From positions 62,001 through 126,000 of the forward strand of contig NZ_FOIJ01000011.1 in assembly GCF_900111745.1 (NCBI RefSeq): 64,000 bases of DNA. Reading direction: 5' to 3'. Each line of letters begins with the position of its first letter. Within the stretch, counting starts at the first letter, position 1. A model generated the notes under the pieces. The model did no database searches. It was not told the origin of the DNA and saw only the letters and a program-made list of their open reading frames with translations. Made by a program: the position numbers and the translations under genes. Origin of the DNA: Stigmatella erecta (lineage in GTDB: Bacteria; Myxococcota; Myxococcia; Myxococcales; Myxococcaceae). Positions 1 through 8,809 of the stretch are shown here, piece after piece.

Positions 1-264
1 GAGAATCCCGCCAGCCTGCCGCCCTCCTGCCAGGCCCAGCTCACGGTGCTCTCGGATTGGAGCAAGGGGCTCTTCGGCTGCATCGAGCGCGCGTACCTGA
101 GGGCCTTCGAGCGCGGCACCGCGCTGGACATCCATCCCAGCCATGCGCGGCTGTTCTACGTCTGCCGGCTGCTCCAGGAGCTGGAATACAACTACAGCTA
201 CAACCGCGGCTTCTTCAAGTACTGCGACTTCTACTACCTGCTCCACCTGGAAGGGCTCGAATAG
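1..264 (+). CDS. C-terminal end of an unidentified protein (truncated by window)
   Basis: The frame is open from the first base of the window and closes with TAG at 262-264, giving 87 visible residues, so the gene begins outside the window. The visible end is rich in aromatic residues and leucine (runs such as YNYSYN and YYLLHL) and looks like a helical C-terminal tail. I do not recognise the family. It stops only 12 bases before the glycogen-synthase-like gene and runs the same way. It is therefore probably the preceding cistron of the same glucan operon, which would make a carbohydrate-active or sugar-kinase function plausible, but that is context only. GTG at 46 is an internal in-frame codon, not a supported start. 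Confidence 0.6.
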   Translation, partial: ENPASLPPSCQAQLTVLSDWSKGLFGCIERAYLRAFERGTALDIHPSHARLFYVCRLLQELEYNYSYNRGFFKYCDFYYLLHLEGLE

Positions 265-276
265 AGCGACGACGTC

Positions 277-2250
277 ATGCACATCCTCGAGTGCTATCTG
301 GAATGCGGTGGTTTTGATTACAGCTTCATCAAGGGCGGCATCTCCGTCTACACCTGGAACCTGGCCAGCGCCTTCCGGGACGAGGGGCACCAGGTCTCCG
401 TGCTCACCGCCGCGCACGGCCGCCTCGACTACCTCAAGAAGAACTACCCCGTGGAGGAGCTGCCCTACCGGCGGCGCTACACGCTGCCCCTCCAGCTGGA
501 TCCGCGCGTGTGGCGCGGCTTCGAGCCCCGGCAGGAGCTGGAGCTGGAGACCCGGGCCTACCGGATCCGCCACCAGGGCGTGGACCTGTACTTCCTGTGC
601 AATGACATGCTGGACCGGTACAGCGACACCTTCTACCCGCCCTACGAGAGCAAGGGAAAGGACCTGGGCTTCTTCAAGCCGCTGGTGTTCCAGATGGACA
701 TGGTGCTCTTCATCCGCGAGTTCTTCGCGGACGAGAAGCTGCTCATCCACGCCCACGAGCCCTTCTATCAGTACCTGCTGCCGCTCGCCTTCCGGGACGA
801 CGCCAACAAGCGCATGGTGAGCACCGTGCAGAGCAACATGCCGGTCAACAAGAAGGTGTACCGGCCCGAGCTGCAGGCGCAGCTGGACTTCCTGGGCATC
901 CGCGCCGACCTGGCGCCCTTCGACGATGCGCCGCAGACCGATGCCTTCGGCCGCTGCCTGAATGGGTACCTGCCCGAGACCCACCTGCACTACCCCTACC
1001 CGGACGACTACATCGCCTTCTACCCGTTGCTGCTCGAGTACAGCGACGCCGTCGACTTCCTGTCCGAGGGGCACCTGGCGTTCTACCGGAACTTCGAGGG
1101 CACGGCCTTCAAGGCCATGTTCCGGCGGCTGAAGGTGGCCGAAGTCACCCAGCGCAACGCGCAGAAGATGTTCGTGGGCTGGTGCGCCATCAGCGGCCGC
1201 TGGCACCAGACGGACTTCAGCCAGTACCGGCGGGAGGACGTGCTGCGCGGGCTGGGGCTGCGGCCCGAGCTGCCCACCTTCTTCCACAACGCCCGCTACG
1301 CGGTGCACCACAAGGGGCAGAACGAGCTGGTGCGCGCGGCGCGCAAGGTGCTGGAGACGGGAGCACCGTGCAACTTCATCCTCCGCTGCCTGTCGGGCAA
1401 CGGCATCCCGGATCCGGCCTACCACGCCCTGGCGAAGGACTTCCCGGAGCAGGTCCGCCTGGAGTGGCACAACCGGCCCGAGGAGGACCTCGTGGCCATG
1501 GCGGCGGCGGCGGACTTCGGCCTCTTCCCCTCGAAGTTCGAGATGGACACCTTCCTCATCGCCCAGGGCGAGGCCATGCTCGCCGGCTGCGTCCCCATCG
1601 CCAGCCGGCAGCTCGGCATGAAGCACTGGCGGCACAGCCGCGCGTTCTGCGAGGCGCCCAGCCAGGTGACGGGGCTGGATGTGATTCGCTCCTTCCTGGC
1701 CAATGACGAGACGCTGGTGGACTCACTGGTCCGCGCGCTGCAAGAGGCGCTGGCGCTGTACCAGAACCGTCCCCGCTACGAGCAGCTCTCCCAGCGGGCC
1801 CGGGCCCGGGCCCAGGAGTTCACCTGGAAGATGAGCGCGCAGGCCCACCTCAAGGTCATGGAGCCGCTCTGGAAGGCGCCCCGGACGGTGGGCACCGCCG
1901 CCCCCGGCTCCCGGCCCGCGCCGGAGCCCGCGAAGGACTGGAAGGCCGCCATCAGCACCGAGGGCGAGCTGCTCGGCCTGCGCCGGCGCGAGCCCAGCTC
2001 GCCAGGGCTTCCGGCCTTGAGTGACACGGCCTCGGAGGCCGGACGGAAGCTCCTGTACCGCCTGGATGGCGCCCGGCAGGTCGAGTCCTTCTTCGAGGGG
2101 GAAGGCGGACGCTTCGAGCGGACGCTGCTCACCCGCTCGGCGGACACGTTCGAGGCGCTCCTGCCCGCCGCCGCCCAGCACAAGCCGCTGTTCCTGCTCG
2201 TCACCCTGGCCGATGGCAGCCAGTTCTGGGATGGAGCGGTCCATGAATGA
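277..2250 (+). CDS. Glycogen-synthase-like glycosyltransferase (GT5-type) with extra C-terminal domain
   Basis: 657 residues. The N-terminal Rossmann half opens with the nucleotide-sugar loop KGGISVYTWN near residue 19, matching the KxGG loop of glycogen/starch synthases. The C-terminal GT-B half has FPSKFEMDTF (Glu about 422), equivalent to the FEPCGL segment of GlgA. Family members elongate alpha-1,4-glucan from ADP- or UDP-glucose in the cytoplasm. A linker (about 530-580) leads to an extra module of about 70 residues that may be a small carbohydrate-binding domain. The protein is longer than GlgA (about 480). It overlaps the next gene by 8 bases (ATGAATGA) and is followed by a GlgC-like enzyme, supporting a role in glucan synthesis. 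Which sugar nucleotide it uses is not shown. Confidence 0.82.
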   Translation: MHILECYLECGGFDYSFIKGGISVYTWNLASAFRDEGHQVSVLTAAHGRLDYLKKNYPVEELPYRRRYTLPLQLDPRVWRGFEPRQELELETRAYRIRHQGVDLYFLCNDMLDRYSDTFYPPYESKGKDLGFFKPLVFQMDMVLFIREFFADEKLLIHAHEPFYQYLLPLAFRDDANKRMVSTVQSNMPVNKKVYRPELQAQLDFLGIRADLAPFDDAPQTDAFGRCLNGYLPETHLHYPYPDDYIAFYPLLLEYSDAVDFLSEGHLAFYRNFEGTAFKAMFRRLKVAEVTQRNAQKMFVGWCAISGRWHQTDFSQYRREDVLRGLGLRPELPTFFHNARYAVHHKGQNELVRAARKVLETGAPCNFILRCLSGNGIPDPAYHALAKDFPEQVRLEWHNRPEEDLVAMAAAADFGLFPSKFEMDTFLIAQGEAMLAGCVPIASRQLGMKHWRHSRAFCEAPSQVTGLDVIRSFLANDETLVDSLVRALQEALALYQNRPRYEQLSQRARARAQEFTWKMSAQAHLKVMEPLWKAPRTVGTAAPGSRPAPEPAKDWKAAISTEGELLGLRRREPSSPGLPALSDTASEAGRKLLYRLDGARQVESFFEGEGGRFERTLLTRSADTFEALLPAAAQHKPLFLLVTLADGSQFWDGAVHE

Positions 2251-3325
2251 CCTCCGCGCGGTGTTGCTGGCCGGCGGCTACGGCAAGCGCATGGGGCGGC
2301 TCGGGGCCACCCGGGTGAAGCCGGTCATCCCGTTCGGCACCCGCTGCCACCTGATGGACTTCAGCCTGCACAACGCCCAGCGCTCCGGGCTCGACGAAGT
2401 CCTGCTGATGTCCCGGTACAACGAGGAGCAGCTCCACACCTACCTGCGCGAGACGTGGCACGCGCGGATTCCCATCCACTTCGGCCCCTTCAACGCGCTG
2501 CACTGGCAGCCCGCCGAGCAGGTGTACCGGGAGGTGCACCGCGCGGATGAGAAGGGCACCGCGGACGCCCTCACCCAGAACCGGCCCTACATCGATACGC
2601 CGCCCTACCGGCACACGCTCGTGCTGCACTCGGACCATGTCTACCTGTTCGACTACCGGGACATGTACCGCTTCCACCTGGAGCAGCGCGCGGCGCTGAC
2701 CATCGGGTTCCAGCAGATCCCCCTGGAGTTCGTCTCGCTGTTCGGCATGGTGGAGGTCGACCCGCAGATGAACCTGCGGGCCTTCGTGGAGAAGCCGCCC
2801 CAGCCCACCTCGGACAAGGTCTTCACCGCAGTGTGCCTCTTCCGCAACGACATCCTCTACCGCTACCTCGAGGGCTTCCAGGGCACCCCCTGGCAGCACG
2901 ACATCAGCCGGGATGTGATTCCGCGCATGCTGGCCGAGGAGGAGGTCATCAAGTGCTACCCCTTCCCGGACTACTGGGAGGACATCGGCACGGCGCACCG
3001 CTACCACCGGGCCCACATGAACCTGCTCCAGGGCATCGGCGTTCCCCTGGAGGACATGCCGCGCGTGCTCCCGGGCGGCGAGCAGTGCGTGCTCACGGAG
3101 ACGGGCCGGGTGCGCAAGTCCATCGTGCCCGCCTCGCTCCGGGAGGGCCCAGCACACATCACACACTCGGTCGTCTTCGCGGGGGCCACCGTCGGCGAGG
3201 GGGCCCTCATCGAGAACAGCGTCGTGCTGCCCGGCAGCCGGATCGCCCCCGGGGTGCGCGTGAAGGACTCCATCGTCTGCTCTCACGAAGTGATTGAGTC
3301 GGACTTCATCGGCCGCCTGGAATAG
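2243..3325 (+). CDS. GlgC-like glucose-1-phosphate adenylyltransferase (short form)
   Basis: 360 residues from ATG 2243, which overlaps the preceding stop; ATG 2231 is an in-frame alternative. The N-terminal nucleotidyltransferase motif LLAGGYGKRMG is followed by RVKPVIPFG and MDFSLHNAQRSG, the ADP-glucose pyrophosphorylase signature in variant form. The C-terminal part has hexapeptide left-handed-helix repeats (ENSVVLPGSRIAPGVRVKDS). GlgC normally has about 420 residues, so this is a shortened, divergent member. Expected reaction: glucose-1-P plus ATP to ADP-glucose, feeding the upstream synthase. Its place between synthase and sugar kinase supports the glycogen assignment. A related sugar-nucleotide specificity remains possible. 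Confidence 0.8.
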   Translation: MNDLRAVLLAGGYGKRMGRLGATRVKPVIPFGTRCHLMDFSLHNAQRSGLDEVLLMSRYNEEQLHTYLRETWHARIPIHFGPFNALHWQPAEQVYREVHRADEKGTADALTQNRPYIDTPPYRHTLVLHSDHVYLFDYRDMYRFHLEQRAALTIGFQQIPLEFVSLFGMVEVDPQMNLRAFVEKPPQPTSDKVFTAVCLFRNDILYRYLEGFQGTPWQHDISRDVIPRMLAEEEVIKCYPFPDYWEDIGTAHRYHRAHMNLLQGIGVPLEDMPRVLPGGEQCVLTETGRVRKSIVPASLREGPAHITHSVVFAGATVGEGALIENSVVLPGSRIAPGVRVKDSIVCSHEVIESDFIGRLE

Positions 3326-3338
3326 GAACACAGCGAAC

Positions 3339-4355
3339 ATGGCTCACTACGTGGTGATCGACATTGGAGGCACCAACCTCCGGAGCGCCGTCTTCGACAG
3401 TGCCACCCAGCAGCTGCTCGACATTGGCCGGGGGCCCGTGGAGAACTTCCTCAACAATCCCGGCGTGCCGCCCGGACAGCTCTTCGACAAGCTGATTCAC
3501 CAGGTGCTGGGCCACATCCGCGCCCACGCCGGGCGCTACCCCATCGCCGGTGTCGGCATCTCGTTCCCCGGCCCGGTCAATGAGCGGGGCGAGGTGCACA
3601 GCGCGCCCACGCTGTGGGGCACCACCCTTCGAAGCGTTCCGCTGCGCGAGCGGCTCCAGCAGGAGCTGGACGTTCCGGTCGCCGTCATGAATGACATCTC
3701 CGCGGCCGTGTACCGCTACCAGTCCTGGTTCAACGAGGACTTCGGCGTCATCACCATCAGCTCGGGCATTGGCAACAAGGTGTTCGCGGGCGGCCGGATG
3801 CTGCTCAACGGCCAGGGGCTGGGGGGCGAGCTGGGCCACCACAAGGTCGTGGAGGGGGACAACGCCCTGCCCTGCGACTGCGGGGGCCAGGGCCACCTGG
3901 GGGCCATCGCCTCCGGCCGGGGCACCGAGCGGCTCGCGCGGCTCTGGGCCCGCCGGGAGCCCGCCCGCTTCCAGGGCTCCGCGCTGTGGCGCCTCACGCA
4001 GGGGGATGCCGAGCGCATCGACACCCACGCGGTGGTGTCCGCCCTCCAGGCGGGAGATGCGCTGGCCAGCGACGTGCTCGCCTTCGGCCAGGCACACCTC
4101 GCCGCGAGCCTGGCGCTGCTCTACAACGCCGTGGGCGTGAAGCGCTTCGTCCTGATTGGCGGCTTCTGCATGGCGCTGGGAGCGCGCTACCTCGACGGGC
4201 TGAATGCCCAGCTCGCCCGGTGTGACTTGTTCTGCCTGTCCGAGCCGGAGCGGCTGGCCATGCTCCGCCTGGGGCAGAACGATGACGACCACAGCCTCTA
4301 TGGCCTGGGCGCCTACTTTCTCCAGGCCTCCCCGGCGGACGTCCGGGCGGCGTGA
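3339..4355 (+). CDS. ROK-family sugar kinase (probable glucokinase)
   Basis: 338 residues from ATG 3339, 13 bases after the GlgC-like stop. The phosphate-1 loop IDIGGTNLRSAVFD lies at residues 6-19. The ROK fold is supported by GELGHHKV and a zinc-type cluster CDCGGQGHLG, in which the usual third Cys of CxCGxxGCxE is His and the Glu is missing. There is no N-terminal helix-turn-helix, so this is an enzyme and not a NagC-type repressor. It probably phosphorylates glucose or another hexose so carbon can enter the glucan pathway. It overlaps the PfkB gene by 4 bases (GTGA), indicating translational coupling. Substrate is inferred from context. Confidence 0.82.
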   Translation: MAHYVVIDIGGTNLRSAVFDSATQQLLDIGRGPVENFLNNPGVPPGQLFDKLIHQVLGHIRAHAGRYPIAGVGISFPGPVNERGEVHSAPTLWGTTLRSVPLRERLQQELDVPVAVMNDISAAVYRYQSWFNEDFGVITISSGIGNKVFAGGRMLLNGQGLGGELGHHKVVEGDNALPCDCGGQGHLGAIASGRGTERLARLWARREPARFQGSALWRLTQGDAERIDTHAVVSALQAGDALASDVLAFGQAHLAASLALLYNAVGVKRFVLIGGFCMALGARYLDGLNAQLARCDLFCLSEPERLAMLRLGQNDDDHSLYGLGAYFLQASPADVRAA

Positions 4356-5293
4356 CACAGCGGGAGCCGGACATGGGGCAGCGCATCCTGGTGGCGGGAA
4401 TCGTGGCGCTGGAGATGACCTACCGGATCGACGCCTTTCCCCTTCAGTATGATCCGGTCCGCTACCCCTTCTTCTGCCTCGGCAGCAGCGTGTCGGGCGG
4501 TGCCTACAACGTCGCCCGGGCCCTGAGCACGCTGGGCAATGACGTGCGGTGCGCCACGCTGCTGGGACGGGACGCCGCCGGGGGACTGGTGCGCCAGACC
4601 TTCGTCCAGGAAGGGCTCTCCCCGGACTTCGCCCTGGAGTCCCTGACGGACACCCCCCACGCCCTCATCCTCTATGACCGGGAGGGGCGGCGGCAGATCC
4701 ACATCGACCTGAAGGACATCCAGGAGCAGGCGTACCCGGAGGAGCAGTTCGCGCAGGCCCTTCAGGGGTGCACGCTCGCGGCCGTGGGCAACGCCCACTT
4801 CTGCCGCCCTCTGCTCCGGCTCGCCCGGGAGGCCGGGGTGCCCATCGCCACGGACGTGCAGACCGTCTCCCACCTGGAGGATCCGTACAACCAGGAGTTC
4901 ATGCGCGCCGCGGACATCCTCTTCATGAGCCACGAGCGGTTGCCGGTGTCCCCCACGGAGTGGGTGCACCAGGTGCGGGAGCGCTACGGCAACGGCATCA
5001 TCGTCGTGGGCATGGGCGAGGAGGGTGCCCTGCTCTCGGTGCGCGGAGAGCCGGCGCCCCACCACGTCCCGGCCCTGCGGGGCCTGCCCGTGGTCAGCAC
5101 CGTGGGGGCGGGAGACGCGCTCTTCTCCTGCTTCCTGCACGCGTATGCCCAGTCACGCGAGCCGCTGCCGGCCCTGCGCCAGGCCGTGGCCTTCGCCGCC
5201 TTCAAGATCGGCACGGCGGCGGGGGCCAGCGGCTTCCTCACCGAGGCGGAGCTGGAGCAGCTCCTTCAGGGCTCCGGGGGCGAGCGCCCGTAG
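4352..5293 (+). CDS. PfkB-family carbohydrate kinase
   Basis: 313 residues from GTG 4352, which forms GTGA with the previous stop; ATG 4373 would remove seven residues. The N-terminal PfkB feature GSSVSGGAYNVARALSTLG and the C-terminal signature STVGAGDALFS are present, the latter with the catalytic Asp and anion-hole GAGD. The first position of the usual DTxGAGD is Ser. Family members phosphorylate ribose, fructose, adenosine or similar sugars. It is the last gene of the run and its 3' end overlaps the convergent malQ by 28 bases. The substrate cannot be read from sequence. Confidence 0.8.
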   Translation: MTQREPDMGQRILVAGIVALEMTYRIDAFPLQYDPVRYPFFCLGSSVSGGAYNVARALSTLGNDVRCATLLGRDAAGGLVRQTFVQEGLSPDFALESLTDTPHALILYDREGRRQIHIDLKDIQEQAYPEEQFAQALQGCTLAAVGNAHFCRPLLRLAREAGVPIATDVQTVSHLEDPYNQEFMRAADILFMSHERLPVSPTEWVHQVRERYGNGIIVVGMGEEGALLSVRGEPAPHHVPALRGLPVVSTVGAGDALFSCFLHAYAQSREPLPALRQAVAFAAFKIGTAAGASGFLTEAELEQLLQGSGGERP

Positions 5294-6789
5294 GTCTGGG
5301 TGAACGAGGCCAGGCGGGCCAGGGCCTCGTCCGTGAGCTGCTCCCACCGGAAGCGCCAGCTCCAGTTGAGGGGACTGGCGCTGCCCGGCTGGTTCATGCG
5401 CGCCTCGGCGCCCAACCCCATCACATCCTGCAGGGGGGCCAGGGCCCACTGAGCCACCGAGGACCAGGCCAGACGGATCAGCTCCCAGTGAAGGGCTTCC
5501 GGAGCGGGCCCGCCCAGGTACTCCAGGGCGGCACGCCGCTCGGACTCCGGGGCCGATTGGAACCACCCCAGGGACGTGTTGGTGTCGTGCGTCCCGGTGT
5601 AGACGACGCAGCCCGGCCGGCACTTGTAGGGCACGTGGGGGTTGTCCGGCGTCTTCGTGAAGGCGTACTGGAGCACGCACATCCCCGGGAAGCCGAACGC
5701 GTCCCGGAGCGCGCGCATCGCCGGGGTGATGTAGCCCAGGTCCTCCACCACCACGGGAAGCGGGCCCAGCTGACGGCGCATGGACTCGAAGAAGGCGCTC
5801 CCGGGGCCGGGCGCCCAGGTCCCTTCCAGGGCGGGCCTGCCACTGGGAATGGCCCAGTACGCCTCGAAGCCTCCAAAGTGGTCGATCCGCACGTGATCAA
5901 ACCGCTCGAAGCTCTGGCGGAGCCGGGCGGCCCACCACCCGTAGTCCTCCTGGGCCAGCCGGTTCCAATCATAGACGGGCATGCCCCAGCGCTGGCCCTC
6001 CGCGCAGAAGAAGTCATCGGGCGGGGCCCCGGACTCCCACGCGGGGGCGAACGTCTCCGGCGAGAGCTGGAAGTACTCGCGGCGGGCCCAGACATCCGCG
6101 CTGTTCTGGGACACGTAGATGGAGACATCCCCCACGAGCCGCACGCCCCGGCTGTTGGCGTAGGCCTTCAACGCGCCCCACTGCCGGTGGAACTCGAACT
6201 GAAGGTACTGGTGATGGCGCACCTCCTCCGCCAGGTGGCGGCGGGCGGACTCCAGGGCGCCAGGCTCCCGGCGCCGCAGCCCCTCGTCCCACCGGCGCCA
6301 GGCCCGGCCCTGCCCCTGGCGGATGGCCATGTAGAGCGCGTAGTCGTCCAGCCACTCGCGCGCCTCATGCTGGAACTGCTCGAACTGCCGCCGCAGGGAG
6401 GCGGAGGCCTGGGTCCAGAAGGCCTGGCTGGCCTTCGCCAGCAGACGCCCCTTGAGCTCGATGACCTGGCGGAAATCCATCCGCTCCAGACTGGACGCGG
6501 GGGCGCTCTCCAGCTCGTCCGCGCGCAGCAGGCCCTGCTCGCACAGCAGCTCGGGGCTCAGCATCAGCGGGTTGCCGGCGAACGCGGAGTACGCGGCATA
6601 GGGGGAGAACCATTCTTCATGCACGGGCCCCAGGGGCAGGAGCTGCCACAGCTGCTGGCCCGTGGCCGACAGGACATCCACGAAGCGCCGGGCCTCTGGC
6701 CCCAGGTCTCCCAGGCCGAAGCGGCCCGGAAGCGACGTGGGGTGGAGGATGAGGCCGCTCCTCCTGGGACTGGACTCCAAAGGATTCAT
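5266..6789 (-). CDS. malQ: 4-alpha-glucanotransferase (amylomaltase, GH77)
   Basis: 507 residues, the usual size of compact bacterial MalQ. It starts at ATG 6789 (MNPLESSPRR); an open extension upstream lacks family similarity. It shows LHPTSLPG, the GDVSIYV/SADVW segment, RIDHF with the nucleophile Asp303, VVEDLG with acid/base Glu349, GFPGMCVLQ and THDTN with transition-state Asp402, all in canonical order. The enzyme moves alpha-1,4-glucan segments between maltodextrins in the cytoplasm. It faces the glycogen-synthesis genes and overlaps the PfkB gene tail to tail, so both halves of glucan turnover sit together. A 16-base gap separates it from the PhoX-like gene upstream on the same strand. 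Confidence 0.95.
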   Translation of the reverse strand: MNPLESSPRRSGLILHPTSLPGRFGLGDLGPEARRFVDVLSATGQQLWQLLPLGPVHEEWFSPYAAYSAFAGNPLMLSPELLCEQGLLRADELESAPASSLERMDFRQVIELKGRLLAKASQAFWTQASASLRRQFEQFQHEAREWLDDYALYMAIRQGQGRAWRRWDEGLRRREPGALESARRHLAEEVRHHQYLQFEFHRQWGALKAYANSRGVRLVGDVSIYVSQNSADVWARREYFQLSPETFAPAWESGAPPDDFFCAEGQRWGMPVYDWNRLAQEDYGWWAARLRQSFERFDHVRIDHFGGFEAYWAIPSGRPALEGTWAPGPGSAFFESMRRQLGPLPVVVEDLGYITPAMRALRDAFGFPGMCVLQYAFTKTPDNPHVPYKCRPGCVVYTGTHDTNTSLGWFQSAPESERRAALEYLGGPAPEALHWELIRLAWSSVAQWALAPLQDVMGLGAEARMNQPGSASPLNWSWRFRWEQLTDEALARLASFTQTYGRSPPEP

Positions 6790-6805
6790 GACGGTTTCCT
6801 GCGGC

Positions 6806-7951
6806 TCAGCGGCGGAAGGGGCCCGTGACTTCGTAGGTGACGCCCCGCCCGTCCGCCCCACGCTGGGAGCTGAAGTAGAACCTGCGCCCATCTGGACTGA
6901 ACGCCGCCCCGGTGACCTCCGAGCCCTTGTGGCCCATCACCTGGAGAAAGGGCGCGACGCCCAGCTTGGGGGTGAGGACACAGACCTGCATGTCATCCCC
7001 GTCCTCGCAGACGAAGAGCTCCTTCGCGCGGGAGACGACCACGTTGTCCACCCCGGACAGCGGTGAGTGCGGGTGACGCGCCGTCTCGTAGAGGATCTCC
7101 AGGCGGCCGGTGGCCACGGTGAGCGCCCACACCCGGTTGTCATACTTCGTGGTGAAGTAGACGGTGCCGCTGTCGTACCAGCACCCTTCCCCCCCGCTGA
7201 ACTCGCTCGACAGGTCCGCGTTGTCCTGGTCCGAGGCGGGCGCATCCGGCCTCACCGGGACCCAGCTCACGGTGGCGCCCGCCCGCGGATCGCCCTCGAC
7301 GTGAGCCGCCTCCAGCGTGCCGGACGCCAGCGAGGGCCACTTCGCCGGGGTGAAGCGGTAGAGCCGTCCATCCGGCATGTCCTCGGTCAGGTAGAGGCGC
7401 CGGCCCATGGGATCCACCGCCACCGCCTCATGCATGAAGGCCCCCAGCGCGGGCCGCGCTTCGCCCTGGGAGGGCCGGGAGGGATCGCACTCCCAGACAC
7501 GCCCCCGGCCCGTCTCCTCGCACGACAGCCAGGTCCCCCAGGGGGTGGGCCCCCCGGCGCAGTTGGTATCGGTTCCCTGGAGGATGCGGTAGGCGTCCTG
7601 GATGACGCCCTGGGCGTTAAAGCGCACCGCGGACGCTCCCCCAGGATCCGCCTCGCTGTTGGAGACGAGGACCCAGCCCCCCTCCGGGAGCGGAAAACAC
7701 GCGCCCCCATCGGGGGCGGGATGCCACGTGTAGCGCGTTCCGGGCACCGCCTCTCCCGCCCGCCCGATGAGGCGCGAGGAGAACCCCTTGGGCAGGAGCA
7801 AGCCCTGCGCGTCGGGGGCTTGCGAGAGCGCGCCGTAAGGGCTCTTTCCTGGCTTCAGGGGGGCGGCGGAGGCGTTGCGCCAGAAGGCTGGCCCCAGGGC
7901 GAGCGAGCCTCCTCCCAGGAGTGCGAGGTGAAGCAGGTGACGGCGGTTCAT
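6806..7951 (-). CDS. Secreted PhoX-like (DUF839) protein with twin-arginine-type leader
   Basis: 381 residues. The leader MNRRHLLHLALLGGGSLALG has a twin-Arg followed by Leu-Leu, consistent with Tat export, as for PhoX enzymes that fold with metals in the cytoplasm. The body carries the family hallmark TNCAGGPTPWGTWLSCEE (about residues 130-147), then HEAVAVDP and GRRLYLTEDM blades of a beta-propeller. PhoX proteins are calcium/iron phosphatases. This one is shorter than typical PhoX (over 600 residues), so phosphatase activity is plausible but not certain. It lies upstream of malQ on the same strand and is divergent from the thioredoxin-like gene, with a 149-bp shared promoter region. Confidence 0.8.
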   Translation of the reverse strand: MNRRHLLHLALLGGGSLALGPAFWRNASAAPLKPGKSPYGALSQAPDAQGLLLPKGFSSRLIGRAGEAVPGTRYTWHPAPDGGACFPLPEGGWVLVSNSEADPGGASAVRFNAQGVIQDAYRILQGTDTNCAGGPTPWGTWLSCEETGRGRVWECDPSRPSQGEARPALGAFMHEAVAVDPMGRRLYLTEDMPDGRLYRFTPAKWPSLASGTLEAAHVEGDPRAGATVSWVPVRPDAPASDQDNADLSSEFSGGEGCWYDSGTVYFTTKYDNRVWALTVATGRLEILYETARHPHSPLSGVDNVVVSRAKELFVCEDGDDMQVCVLTPKLGVAPFLQVMGHKGSEVTGAAFSPDGRRFYFSSQRGADGRGVTYEVTGPFRR

Positions 7952-8100
7952 GACGTCCGAGTTTTCCCGCAGAACGCCAAGGGAGGGAAGCCTCCGGGGC
8001 GCCTCCCGGCTGGGCGAGCGGACAGCCGTCCTGCTGGGAGCCCAGGGGACGCATGCATAGCTTGAGGGATGCCAAGTGCAGGCACACCTACGGAGCCCCT

Positions 8101-8574
8101 ATGTCCACGCCCAAGATTCCCCTCAAGCTGTTGGATCCGGACGGCGGTTGGATCAACGCCCCTGTCCATGTCTCCGAGCTGGATGGGCAGCCCATCCTCC
8201 TCCACTTCTGGTCCATGGCGTGCGAGGACTGCATCTCCCAGTTCGCCGAGGTGAAGCAATGGCTCGAGGTCTTCGGCCCGCAGGGGCTGAAGGTCATCGG
8301 CGTCGACGTCACGCGCTCGGAGCAAGAGCTGAGCGACACCAACGCCGTGGAGGACTTCGCGCGCCGGCACGGGCTGAGCTACCCCATCGCGGTGGATGAT
8401 GGCTCCATGGCGAAGGTGTACCGCGTGACCCAGCACCCCGCCTTCCTCCTCTTCAATGCGGAAGGTTGGCTGCGCTACCACCTCTCGGGGCGTGACGCGG
8501 CGCAGAAGGTGGAATCCGCGCTCCGGCTCCTCATGCATTCTCAGTCTTTCACCAGCGCCGCGCAGGCGCCCTGA
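8101..8574 (+). CDS. TlpA/redoxin-type thioredoxin-fold protein
   Basis: 157 residues from ATG 8101; an in-frame ATG at 8053 is possible but adds residues without similarity. The fold is shown by PILLHFWSMACEDC with CEDC at residues 41-44, the two-cysteine redox centre, and the cis-Pro segment QHPAFLLF near residue 113. The family reduces disulfides or transfers thiol electrons. No signal peptide is visible, so it is probably cytoplasmic despite its TlpA-like shape. It is divergent from the PhoX-like gene and appears monocistronic, with GC-rich hairpins downstream. Confidence 0.85.
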   Translation: MSTPKIPLKLLDPDGGWINAPVHVSELDGQPILLHFWSMACEDCISQFAEVKQWLEVFGPQGLKVIGVDVTRSEQELSDTNAVEDFARRHGLSYPIAVDDGSMAKVYRVTQHPAFLLFNAEGWLRYHLSGRDAAQKVESALRLLMHSQSFTSAAQAP

Positions 8575-8617
8575 GCGCGCACTCCCGTGCCTTCTGGGTG
8601 AGAGGCTTTGGCCGCCT

Positions 8618-8637
8618 CTCCCCAGCGGCGGGGGGAG
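8618..8637. terminator. GC-rich hairpin after the thioredoxin-like gene (candidate terminator)
   Basis: CTCCCC at 8618-8623 pairs with GGGGAG at 8632-8637. A second perfect arm pair lies at 8647-8653 and 8656-8662 (CCCCCTG / CAGGGGG, 2-base spacer). There is no T-run, so termination is inferred only from position, 45-90 bases past the stop. Confidence 0.35.
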
Positions 8638-8696
8638 TCAGCGCAGCCCCCTGTCCAGGGGGACCCGTGTCACGGGATACACCAGGCTTGTTGGTT

Positions 8697-8715
8697 TTTG
8701 ACGTGTTACGTCAAA
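8697..8715. promoter_or_regulatory. Perfect 8-bp palindrome, candidate operator for the Cys-rich lipoprotein gene
   Basis: TTTGACGT and ACGTCAAA are separated by 3 bases, a 19-bp perfect dyad typical of a dimeric repressor or activator site. It sits about 95 bases upstream of the lipoprotein start, immediately before the only AT-rich stretch of this intergenic region (8712-8745), where a promoter would be expected. The regulator is unknown. Confidence 0.45.
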
Positions 8716-8809
8716 TCCGTTTTATTCATTTTTTGTAGACTTCCCACAGGTGCGTTTTCTAGCGTCTCGCCTCCCGCGCTCCGGCGCGGCATGAGGAATC
8801 GAGAGAGAC

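Noticed and set aside
4768-6828. Long plus-strand open frame opposite malQ
   Set aside because: It lies antisense to a gene with a full GH77 motif set; such frames arise from GC-rich third positions and its product is Arg/Gly/Pro-rich without domain features.
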